Below, piece after piece: positions 45,701 to 58,300 of a stretch of 64,000 bases of DNA. The position numbers and the translations under genes are program-made. Source of the DNA: Cladocopium goreaui. Lineage: Eukaryota; Sar; Dinophyceae; Suessiales; Symbiodiniaceae. The notes beneath the pieces are model-generated. The model made no database searches, was not told where the DNA came from, and saw only the letters and a list, made by a program, of their open reading frames with translations. The DNA is taken from contig CAMXCT020001035.1 in NCBI GenBank assembly GCA_947184155.2, positions 553,488 to 617,487 of the forward strand, in the 5' to 3' direction. Each line of letters opens with the position of its first letter. The first letter of the stretch is position 1.

Positions 45701-48700
45701 TTAAATCACCATTAAATCATGATTAAACCACCATTAAATCATGATTAAACCACCATTAAATCACCATTAAATCACCATTGAGTCACCATTAAACCACCAT
45801 TAAATCCCATTCAATCACAAATAAATCATGATTAAATCACCATTGAACCACTATTAATTTACCAACTTTCAATCGCCACGAAATCATCATTAAATCATCA
45901 TTCAATCTCATTAAATCCCCTTAAATCACCTTTTCACCAAACTTCCTGGGCTCCTCCAAAGCTGGACGAGCGTTGGAGGTTTCTGGACTTCGATTGTGGC
46001 ATCCCGGGGCTCAGAGCAGATGCTTGGCTCAGCCAAGGTGGGAGACCTATCAGCCGTTAAGAATTGTTATATAATTAGGCTTAATTCTTGTGAATTAATA
46101 GCTAAAAATGATGGTGAAAAATGGATGGCTAATAATTTTTGTTGGCAACTATAACAATTAATGATGATGGTTGATGATAAAATATAATAGCTACCATGAA
46201 TGGGGGAATGGGGAATATCCCACCCATAAAATGGTGATGTCAGGTCATGATGTAGGGATGGTTTATGACATTGGGTGTGCCACATTACTCCTTGGTCACT
46301 TGTTACAAAATTGCTTTGGAAAATGGATGAACATGGATGAACGCTTGCCCATTATTAGATAATGTATGGTGCTTTTCTATGTGGCTAATCATAAGAAGTT
46401 CGTAGCCAGGAGGCGTCAACCTGTTCCGAGTCCAAGCACAGGCCTGAACGGGCCCCCCCCGGAAATACGCAACCCTCCACAAGTCCGCGGTCAAAGAATC
46501 AGGGTTGCGAATATGTTCAGCTTCAACATATTTCAACATCACAGTTTTTTCTGGATAAATCATGATTTTAAATCCTATGAAATCCGGATAATTACATTCC
46601 CATTTTGACACCAGTGGTCCGTCCACCCTAGGAGACGCTTCTCCTCTTCTGCCTGGCCACCCCGGTGCAGTGCTACTGTGGGCGTCGCTTCCACCGCGCC
46701 GCCAAGCGCGCCTTGAAGCGCAGGGCGCCTAACATGGACGTGCTGATCTCGACCGCCACGTGCTTGGCGTATGGTCCCTGGGATCACTGGTGGAGCCCAT
46801 CTAGCCCCAAAAAGAACAGGTTTCACCAAGAAAAATGGTGCAAAATGCAAATTCAAAAATGGTGGGTTTGACAGTGGTACCCCACAAAACATCAACAAGT
46901 GAATAAAAACGGGATCCACAATGGGATGCAACAAGACATTTGGGACGGATAAGAAAAACCACCCCATGTTGGGACGTTACGACGTAAAAGGTTGGTAGTA
47001 CGGGGCTTACACATGTCCGAAGTGTGTGGGGTTTAACGAATCGGTTTCTTCTTAATGGAATCAAGAATTCACCTTGGATTCTTCGCCATCAGCAAATGGA
47101 GAGTCAACCAGTAAGAATTGGGACGTATCACATCCTATTAGAGATGATGCTAACTAATATCAATTTCATGTAATTTCACCAAAAATGGACATTTGATTAT
47201 ATATTCATGACAATGAGATATATTGTACTCTCGGAGCCAACAACCTAAAAAATAGTTAAACAAATGTTACTTGAAATGTTTCCCAAAAATCAAGGTCAGG
47301 TGATCAGAAACCCTCATGTTTGGGGATAAATGGATACATTAACCAATCCCCATGCCTTGAACTAACCATCCACCCCACCATGTATAGATGAACATAGATC
47401 TCAAGAAACACCATTAAACATAAGCCAAAATGGCCCAGAAATCCCAATCAGCACATGCCATCGAGATAATACATCCTGAGATATCCTGACCGAATCAAAC
47501 ACCCGTTTTTTTGGACCAGTCAGTCAAAACACGGGTTGCGCAAATGCAAACCAGGTTTGGGATAAAAAAAGAACGTTTGTTTTGCAGTCAGGGTTCCAAT
47601 GGTACTGGGCATATGTTGGGATGATTGATTGGTTGGGGTTTGGGGTCAGAGTTGTGTTGGGTGATCAATTGAGGCTAATTGAGGTAAATCCATGACCGAA
47701 TTTCGATTTGGGCTGGAAAACAACATTTGGCAAGCCTATTATGTAATCAATTATTGTATTCCCATGGATCTAAGTACCCATTGAGAGCATGTTTTTTTAA
47801 TGATGATGTTGTATACCCAATTGCTCATGTTTGCAGAGGGTTGCAACCACCAGCAATGTGAACAAAAAAACGCAACGCCCCAGAAACCATTGTTGGATTT
47901 GCCAGATTATGAAGGATCCATGCTTGAAGGATCCTTGAAATTGTTCGTGAATCAATGATACATCAAAGATTAATCAGGAAACATCTCTAACATTGGGATG
48001 AGAGTGGCACCAATCGCGGCACCCGGATGGGATACACTACGTGAGATATTTGGGATGACTGCTGCAAGGCTACTCCACCTTCATGATGGTCTTGTCTGTC
48101 GCCTTTACCTTCCTAGGCCGGGCTCCTATAGAGGTTTACTGGGCCATTTCCCGCTGAACAGTGGAATATTCTGACATATTCCAAGTTCCACACTACTGAA
48201 AAGTGACCATGGGATATTTCGAACTTGGAACATCATATTTGATCAATGGCCATTTCAAGGAACCTAAATTGGAGGTACCTACCATATAGAAGGCCTATGT
48301 AAGGGAATATCCCCAGAACATATGGCCTTATATGGGACAGTAGCTTCATTTTAGGATCCGGAAATTCCCATTGATTTGATTCTGATCCCATGAGCCATCC
48401 CATTTGACTTTCATTTGTTGTCACGAAGCCAACAACCAAGGCCCAGCCCTGGTCCAACCATGACTGGCGCTTCATTTTCAATCATCCCAGGATATCCCAG
48501 GGGTATACCCAATAAGAAACCCAAAATTTGATGGTTTACTATGAGGTTTACCACGTCATAGAATAACCTGCTTCTCTTCCTAGAACCGGTTTATCGCAGC
48601 TGAGATAGGAGAAGGATATAGCACGCGTTGCAGTGTAGACTCCATGGCACCTGTACGTTCCTTTATTTTCCCCAGTCAATTCTGGCGATTTCATGTTTGA

Positions 48701-51700
48701 GATATTTCAAAAAGTCAAGTCATCATCTCCCCGAAGTTCAAGAACTATTTTTCAAATGATTCCACCAATAGGTACCCATCTCTGCCCACAATGAATCCCA
48801 GGTGAAGTCCAGGAGGGTCCACCCCCCCACTTCTTTGAGACGCCTTGCAGCCTCATCACCGTGGTGTTGATTGGACGCTTATTGGAGGCTGCAGCCAAGC
48901 AACGTACCACGGATTCCTTAGATGAGTTGGTGAGGGCCAGCCCTCCCACGGCCAGGGTCAATGGGGAGGAGCTGCCGATCGAACTGGTGCCCTGGCCAAC
49001 TTGGTGTCATGTCGTCTTGTCATTAGTCGCATCTAATTACCCCAACTGCTGACCTTTCGGAGACGGCAATTTCCAATGGTTGAATATAAGAATCCACAAA
49101 TCTTGAGTTACTTTTCGGGGTGGCTACCGAAGCAATCAACCTAAGGCGTTGATATGAACCGGTTTCATGAAAGGAGAGATGTGTTTTGAATTTGCCAGAA
49201 AGATTGAAGAAGTTTATCACCCTGCCCAGACTTTGGAAAGACACGTGGATCCGAACAGATCCCTCAATGACCAACAAACCTGCTTCTTACAATCACCTGA
49301 TGTCATGGGAAAATGCAACCAGTACAAAATCATCCAACATAATCTAAGCAACACAATGTCATTGAATAACCCAAAGCCATCCAACTTCATCCAACCAACA
49401 TTATTTCAACCATCATCCAAGACAAAGTAACACCAAATCCTTCCAGCAAAGCCCATACCACCAAGAAACACTTAGGTGCTCCCACCTCACTTACAGAGAG
49501 GGCCATGGAAAGGTAGAGAATTGCTAAATCCTCCTGGGGGTTTCACCCTGGGCAGTTTGATATTTCAATGTTGGGCCAGAAATGGGGATCTGGTTGATCT
49601 CACCATGAGATCCTCATTACAATCCCATGGAATATCCCGACAACATATCTCCAGTAGATACTCCATATCTCTTTGATCCATGGGTCGAATCCCTATGTTT
49701 GATGCTTACATTACATACATCCCCCATCAAATCCCATTCTGGTCCCACCAAAGTGCACCCACCTTCCCAGATCCCAGATAAGTCCCACAAAAGTAGCCAA
49801 CTATGCCCACTCTTTGCTTGATTTGTCCACATTAAATCCAAGCTATATCGCCATGATTTCGCCTCAAATCCTCCATGGTTCATTGGTTGCAATCCAAAAT
49901 GTTTGATGCTTAAATCAAATATGTTTGAATCCCATGTAATCGTAATGAAATTCCCTTCCCCCCCGATGATATTCCCATTGTCTCCCATTGTGCCCTCCCC
50001 ATTGTGCCATCAAATTCCCACGTATTTCAGCTTCTTTTGTTGCTGAGGTCCCATGGTGACACCAGTTTTCTGGGTGACATCCCATTCTGTAAAAAGTTCA
50101 ACCCCCATGAATCTTCCAGATTTTCTTCCAGTCTATTCCCAATTTTCAGAGGTTGCCCTGGGGGATGTGGTCGAGATCCTCCCTGGCGAAGTCGCCCCCG
50201 TGGACGGAGAGCTGCTGAGCTGGGACGAACCCAGCGGCACATCGGGCGGGCAGCAGGGCTGGTCCACGGCGGCAGTGGTGGCCTTTGATGAGTGACCGGT
50301 CGTGGATGGTCCACCTGTGGAGTTGGTAGGATCGGGAGGATGAAACATGGTGAAACATGGTGAAACATGGGAACCACCCAGAAACTAGGTGAAACTGAGA
50401 CAAACAAGATTTGTTTGGGGGCCACATTTTAAGTATGTCACCCAGAAAAGAAAGCAAGTTATTTTGGTGAAGCCAGCAGATAGCCGGAGTGCCGCCATTT
50501 TGTTTGGTGAAATTGACTCCTGTGGGCCACATGTTGTGTGCTCGTGTTTTTTTGAAGGGAGTGGGAGAAAATCGGGCTGCGGCTTTGCCACTGTGAGTCA
50601 CAACCTGGTGACTTACATTGAAAATGGTAGCGAGCCAGCTGGGAGTCAGAACATTTGCACCCTCTTGCAACAAATGGGACTGTCCCAGCCAACCGGGCCA
50701 ACCGAGGTCTCTGCTTACAGGTGAGAGCCGGCCGGTTCCAAAACATCAAAAGGACTGCTTGAAGGGCTGAATATGTTTGCTGATTTCATCCAGAAACAAG
50801 ACTATCACCATGCAAAATTCAGTGCATGTTTTCGGCCTCCTATCCCAATCCTTCTCCTTGCCTATCCCTATCTACCGCGCGGCCTCACCCTGTCAGGACA
50901 CAGTCATCGGCTGCAGCCGCCACGTGGGTTCGAGCCCGTGCCGTGTCCTGGCCACTCGTGTGGGCAGCGGCAGCGCCGTGGCGCAAATCGTCCAGCTGGT
51001 GGAGAAGGCCGCAGCCTCCGCCAGCACGGCGCCGGCTCAGCGCTTTGCCGATGCGGCCGCCACGGTCTTCGTGCCCTGCGTGGTGCTGCTAGCGGCGCTC
51101 ACTGCTTTGGTGTGGTTTTGTGGCCCGGAACAGCTAAGCTGCTGCATTTTTTAAAAATCTGTTTTTTTGTGTGTGTTGTTTGTTGGTTTCGTTTTGACCG
51201 TTTTGATTCCCCAAACGGAGTGTCCACACTGAGGGCTTCTTACGGTACTCCATCTAGTCTAGGCACCGTATTTTTCACATTGAAATTTTTTGAAAAGTTA
51301 TGAAAAATTTTGCGCAAAAGTTCCCTTGCGAGATGTCCATGTGCATTTCGACTGCTTGGCTGGATTTGTGGTCGCACAGCCCTTTCGTGGCTTTGTGCGT
51401 GTCAGATCGCTCTCATTGCGGCGCGATGCGTATTTGATATCGCAAGCGCAACCCTCTCGTGACTTTGATCGCTCTCGTTGTGGCGCGGTACGAAGAAGAT
51501 CCTCTCTAAGAGGTCCTTGCATGAAGATCTTGCAGCTGCCATGTGTACAATTAGGTGCTTGTATGAAAGCTTTTCTGGGATGCTCCTGGGAGGTTCTTGT
51601 ATCAATATCTTGTAAGATCTCCTCCAGCAGCAGCAGGCCCTTTTGTGGCGATCCTGTGAGATTCTCTCAGGACCCAGGACCTCTTGAAGATCTTCTCGCA

Positions 51701-54700
51701 AGGACCTGTACAAGATCATGCAAAGGCCTCTGGCAGCATTTCACTAGGATCCCCACAAGATGCACAAGATTACGCTGTTGAAATCCTCCTCAGGAGGTCT
51801 TGCAATAAGATTTTGAAGATGCTCTGCATTGGTGCTTGTATGAAAGTTCTCTTGGGTTGCTCGTAGGCAGTTCTTGTATGAAGATCTCGCGAGATCCTCT
51901 ATCAAGAAGGTCTTTCTTTGGCGATCTCTTGCATTTCTTTGACTTGCATTTCTTTGATGTCCTGGTATGAGTTTCTGGTATGAGGTCCTGATGGGTAGAC
52001 ATAGCGTTGCTTCTTGTCCCAAAACAAGTTTCTGCTGCTGCAATTCCGATGTCTAACCTGATCTGATCCTGATCTGTTATCCGGGTCCTTGATCTCCTGT
52101 GAAGGGCCAGGTGGTTGTAGTTGGTAGTTGTCCACCGCTTAACACGCCAGGGTCCGCGTAGCTGGAAAGATTGAAATTTGTGTTTTCCCTATTGTTTCTT
52201 GAGGCATTCAAATCTTTGCCCATGATCGATGCAAAACCATAAAAAAACACACGTTTTGAAACTTGCAAGGAACACTCCCGTATGCCTTATGAGGGTCGGG
52301 CTAGATCCAGGCATGGTGAGTTCTGGAAGTGTGCGCATGCCTTCATCGCACCATTGGTCCCATGCCTTCTTGACATGCGAGCAGATGCTGTTTGCATTGA
52401 AGTTTGGCCTTTCTGTGCTTCGCCTCAGTTGGGAATCATTGGGCATATCGGTTCCTGCTAAGAGATATTTTCTTTAGTCTACTATGCAGTTTTAGTGGCT
52501 TGATAAAAAAGAATAACAAACGTCCATTTCCAAGCATTTGGTTTAGCAGGGCACCAGGTTTTGACCCACACCACATCACGTGAAACTTTTAAAAGGGTTT
52601 CAAGATGATCCTTCAAGATGGGCCACATGTAGGTCTCGCAATTTAGATGGATGGGTTTGTCTTATTTTAGGGCATTCCCTAATCCACTGGTTTGTTCTCA
52701 TATCCCCTATGAAAAAGGTAGTTTTCAGACACACCAACCAAACTTGTTTACTTTGCTTAAAAGGCGTAAAGTGGCGGAATCAAAGCTATGCCATGTTGGT
52801 TCCAGTGCGTGTGACGGCTCTAAGTTGTGTGATCCCCATCACCTTAATTTAGTGGGGTTTTAGTCCGCTTAGCTATGGCATGAAAAAATACAAAGTAAAG
52901 GAATCCCAGCCAACACCATTCAATCATCATCAAACCATCATTAACAATCATCCACTCCCATTACATGACCCATTATATTAAACCATCCTGAATCCCACAA
53001 AATTATCTACATATGTTGCTACAAAAACTACGAAACATCCTACATATCATCTCTCCACCTTTTCCCATGTTTCTGCCCTCGGTAGGTGCTTCTGGTGGCC
53101 TGTCCATGCGCCATGGGCCTGGCCACCCCCACAGCCGTGATGGTCTCCACTGGCGTGGCGGCGCGGCGCGGCGTGCTGGTGAAGAGCGCCGCGGCGCTGG
53201 AGCTGACGGCGCGGAGAGGGGCCATCGTCCTGGAGACCTGGAACGGGATGATTCGTGGGTTAAGTAATGGTTAAGGCTGGAATTATGATAGTGGTGTAGC
53301 CATTAACCATCCATTAATCAGAATGAATCATCCATTGTTGGAGAATTGATGATTGATGGATCGTATTTAATACTGTGGGATATTAGTCGGTAATGGAAAA
53401 TGAATATACATTAATGATGATTGTATAACTAGCGGTGACTAATCACTATATATATATCATTTTATATATATATTATATATATTTATTTATTTATTCATTT
53501 ATTTTATTTTCTATATACACAATAGGATATAGTAGGATATAGTAAACAAATGAATAAAACAAATGTATGTATGTATGTATATATATATAATAGTGTGATA
53601 AGTTTGATTATGATGGGATAAAAGCTGGTAATAGATGGTTAATCCAACAATGGGTGATTAGCAATGTGGTAAATTGGTGATTAGCAATGTGGTGAAGCCA
53701 ATGCTATAGACCATCCGATTAACCAACCATGACTGTGGGGTTATCTTACATCATCCCAGAGGTATACTATACGCAATAGTAAGACCCCAACGGGAATGGT
53801 TGATTATTAGCATTTCGGATATAATAACCATGAAAGGGATGTTCGACATGACAAAACTATTTGGGATAAAACAAATTGAATGGATTTTTCAACGGAACAC
53901 AACTGGAATTCAGCCAAGAAATTTCTTTCCAATAGGTTTCGAAGATAGGATAAAGCAGTGGAAACTTATGGGGTGTATCTTTGGGAATGTAACTTTACAA
54001 CAACTTTCGGATGAACAATTGGGTGAATTATTGTAAGGCCTGGAGGTGGGAAAATTAGAAAAAACGTGATACCACTGATTCTGGACTATATCCATCAATG
54101 CCGGGGATGTAGCCATTATGAATTATTGATGTAAGTAAGCATCAGCAATGGGGAGGAGTCCAAAAAAAATTGATCATGTACCACAAATATGGGGATAGAA
54201 CCATTAACTAAAGCCATATATTGGACAACACATTGACAATAACCGGACTAAATCCACCAAATGGGAGGATCATTCAAGACAACTGGAGCCCTGCACCTGG
54301 AAAAATAATAGGTGCAACCGCGAAAGCCAAAGAATGTGGATTTTGCATGTGGACTTTGCGGGTTAATTTCCACTATCCTATGGTCCCAAATATTTTAAAT
54401 CCCTTCTGTTAGTAAACTATATCTTCTTATTCTTGGTGGTGTTTAATATGAACGGGGGATGGGATTAGACGCGCTTGGTAGCGCTTCTTGTCGCCCAAGC
54501 CGCCGGTGCTTCAAAATATACATACCCCCGCAAGGAAAAGGGGACATCCATGAACAGATACAAATCCAGGCTTTGTGGTGAGCTGCTCTTGGGTGAGAGT
54601 ATATAGTACGGACGAAGTAACTAAGTATTTGTATTATATGCTTCGGTGTGATGTGTGCAAATTAATTATGTATATAACTAGTATAAGTATGTCTTATTTT

Positions 54701-55357
54701 TCTCGTATGTGCATAATTCCCATGTATAATATTTGGTATCATTCACAAGGGGTGCATAATACACACACATACATATACATATATATATATACACAGTATA
54801 TTTACATATGTCCCATTGCCAAAATTTGGGTGAATTGGTCATATTAGCTGACGGTCGCCAAACCATGAATAGAGATTTGTGCGGCCACGGCCACTTTTTC
54901 ATGGATGACCATAGCACATCTTTGTTTGACCATGACATATTTATATATATATATAAATATACATTGATTGATATACTACATATATTTAAACTGATGACGT
55001 CCCATTCCTGTGTATACATGCATATGCAGCAAGGTAAACATACATAAACAGTCATATACATATACATATAAATACATTACGTATACGTATACGTATTTTA
55101 AACAATATATATATATTTATATATATATATGTAAACACCGTATTCACCTATACAATTTTGCCTTAGACTCGTTGCCCAGGGATTCGTGCTGAGGACAAGA
55201 CAGGCACCTTAACCTTGGGACGGCCCGGGATGGTCTCGATGGCCCTGAGAAGCTCCGCGCAGGCTACGCACGCAGCGCAGGAAGTGGCAAGCCTCGGAAG
55301 GCAGCTGTAACTCGTCGATATGCATTTTCCTTAACATGGGTGTAGAAGAAACATTCC

Positions 55358-55396
<39 letters not shown>

Positions 55397-58300
55397 GCTC
55401 TGTCGATCCATCCATCCATCCATCCATCCATCCATCCATCCATCCGTACATATATACGGTAAGGACATTTAAATATGTGGAGGAGGGCGGGCCAGACCGC
55501 GAGGCCCCGGAGGTAGTCTAAGATACCAGTTCGTATATTTAAAAGTCCGTATAATTAAATGTAGTTACCATATATATATATAATATAGTATATATATATA
55601 TAATAGTATAGTTAATGCATTTTAAAAAGATATATGCGGAATGGGTTTGCTGTGGTTTTCACCAAATATCATACGCATATAGCCACGTAAGAAAATTTAG
55701 ATATATCGATGGAGGTGTGTATTTCAAAACATGTATCTTTGGAATTTAACCAACAAACAAATGCGAAATGATTTATGGGTGGCTGGTTGGTTTCATGATG
55801 TTTCTTGGGGATCCCCCTTCAAATACCCATAAAAAGGTGTCAAAATCCCAAAACAACTGGTATCTTGCCCAATGTTTAGGGCTCCTTGGAGGGCCGAAGT
55901 TCCCAATAAGGACCACAAGGACAGCCACGAGCTCGACGGATCGGAGCATCGCGGTGGTGCAGTTAGATCGAAATGCGCAACCGGTGCCCTTCCAGGCGAT
56001 CCCCTGGAGAAGGGTTGGAATGAGGGCTCATGACCCATTTCGATGGGGGATGATGGAGGGAAAACATTGATTGGCCATCAAATTGGTAATATCTCTGGGG
56101 AAATTATACCGACCTCACTGCGACCTCACTGGAATCATGGTTAATAAGAGGAATCATCCCAACATGGCCTTATTTCAGGTTAGTGAATTATTGTAATTTG
56201 CGCAGATATATCTTCGGTGTCATCATTGCCATGGCTCGGAAATTCCGGGACTGACCGTGGACACTTATAATTATAGCTGGGAAAATCATTGAACTTTTGC
56301 TGGGGGAGTTTCCAGCTAGTGATCATTGATGACACCGGAGGGTAGCCTAGAGAACAAATGAGGAAATCTATGACATCCCGAAAATCAAAACGTGCGATGG
56401 CAAGGTTTTGCCATGATAGGTGCTCGACGTTGCATACGTTGCCATGGCCCAGATGTCATGATCCAGCCATTGTTCAAGAAAACCTGGACCCATATCATCT
56501 CGTATCTCCACTGCGGTTCCATACACCTGGGTGTGTTTGAAAATTGAAAATACAGTGCACGAAACTCTTGTAGTAGATGTTCATCATCATGTTCGCCAAT
56601 CAACTTGTTTTTCTATGGTGTATCATGCCCCATCCGTCCCATATCGTCACTCTTGTCAAGATTCAGGGCTCGGAGTCAGAGCTGCTTGGGCTCTGCATCC
56701 TTTTGGCCGCCTCTGCTTCCCATTCGGAGCATCCCTTGAGTCGCGGCTGCGAAGAGGGTGCCGCCCAGGTCGCCGGCTGCACTGCTGCAATGCTGCTGCA
56801 GGGGGCACCGGAAGTGTCGGACTTCGAAGTGCTGCTGGGGGTTGGGGTGAAATTCCGCCTGGGCGACCTGAAGGTGAGTGGGGATCAAAATTTGTGGATG
56901 AGTTGACTTGTTTTTTTCCTTTTGGATGGTTTTATAACCACCGTGATTTTGGTGGTCTGACCCATGAAAACCAAGAGGATGTGATATTATATCATATAAA
57001 CAAATAATTGCTGGTAATTTGTTTTGAAATAATCGGAGTAGGGGGTTATAAACACTACCGGTGAAGCACCCAGCATCGGGGATGACGTCCGCAGGTGTCC
57101 GTGGGCTTCTTGGAATACTTGAGCAGTGATTTGGATGCCACGGACTGGGCACAAGGGCAGAGAAGTCGAGGATGCAGTATTGTGGCGGTACAAGCCAATG
57201 GTGCCTGAAGCTGTGATTCATAGAAAGTTTGTATAGTTGTTGTTCCTCTGACGCATATGCACCCGTGGGCCCGGGGCTGTCCAGAGGACACTTCTCTGGC
57301 ATACAGGTGGAAGTCACATGTGACACTTGAAAGTTCTAGAACTCTTGGGGACGACTTATTCACTTATATTTTTTCAATGTTTTCAACAAAATGTCAACCC
57401 TGGATTAATAAACCCCTAGGCTGTTTAATTGGGAGGGTACCATTTAAGTATCAGATTATGACTATTGGAGGAGTAATTAATAAACCGTGGTTTATTAATC
57501 CGGGGTTGACATTATATTAGTATGTATATAATACTATATATATGTGTATATATATAAATATACCTGGAGTCTCCACTACCCTTCGTTTTTGGGGCCGTTT
57601 GCAAAACACATCTTTTTTGGGTACGTTTGATACTTCTTGGGGTCGTTTCATGCAAAAAAGGCATTTTATTTTCCAAGCAGGTGCCGGTTATATAATAAGC
57701 ATTACTAAGCTAAATCATGTGAGCGTTTTGTGCTTGTCCTGTCTGATGTTGGATCAGGCACCCTCACACATCATTCAGACCTTGTCGACATGTAAAATTT
57801 TCGCCTGCTTTTTAGAATGAGCTGCGGGGGCAGACATTTGCACATTGTGAAACTTATGCGGAATATACACGGGGTTTGAGCACATCCACTCGCCCTGATC
57901 TTGTGGTGCCAGCTGCTGAAGCAGTTTTGACGGATGGACGGATGGACGGACGGACGTGAAAAAAGATGCGTTTTTTTTTTTTAAGTCCTTTTGGTTTGGA
58001 CAGGTCCAAACTGGACGGATATTTCCGTACTTTGGACGCATTTTTCCGTACTTTCGGACTCCGTCCGGACGGCCCTCAACAAAAAAAGGTACGTTTGAAG
58101 GAAAAAAGGCCTTTGCATGTTTGCGTTATATGGGCAAATCTTCCAAGGACAATTCTTCACCAAAATTGAGCAGTGCACCCGTATGTTCGCAACTGAGTGT
58201 TGAGACGGACCCTCATTCGTGCAATAATCAAAGAGCGAAGCACGTCCAAAAATCAAAGCAAGGAAGATCGAAACCATGGCACCAAACACGTAAACGAGAA

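Larger units (their letters stand above)
38434..45978. other. Cu-ATPase intron 7 (7.5 kb) hosting a retrotransposon and satellites
   Basis: Flanked by exons 7 and 8, which join in phase 1. Contains purine-rich sequence (38520-38630), a 93-bp tandem repeat, CACTCCA arrays, ACTAC arrays, the retroelement and an ATTAAATCACC array. Confidence 0.85.

Noticed and set aside
45962-46037. Alternative exon 8 frame [17 protein letters not shown]
   Set aside because: GIPGL resembles the loop of animal copper ATPases, but its phase fits neither exon 7 nor exon 9. The frame from 45979 fits both.
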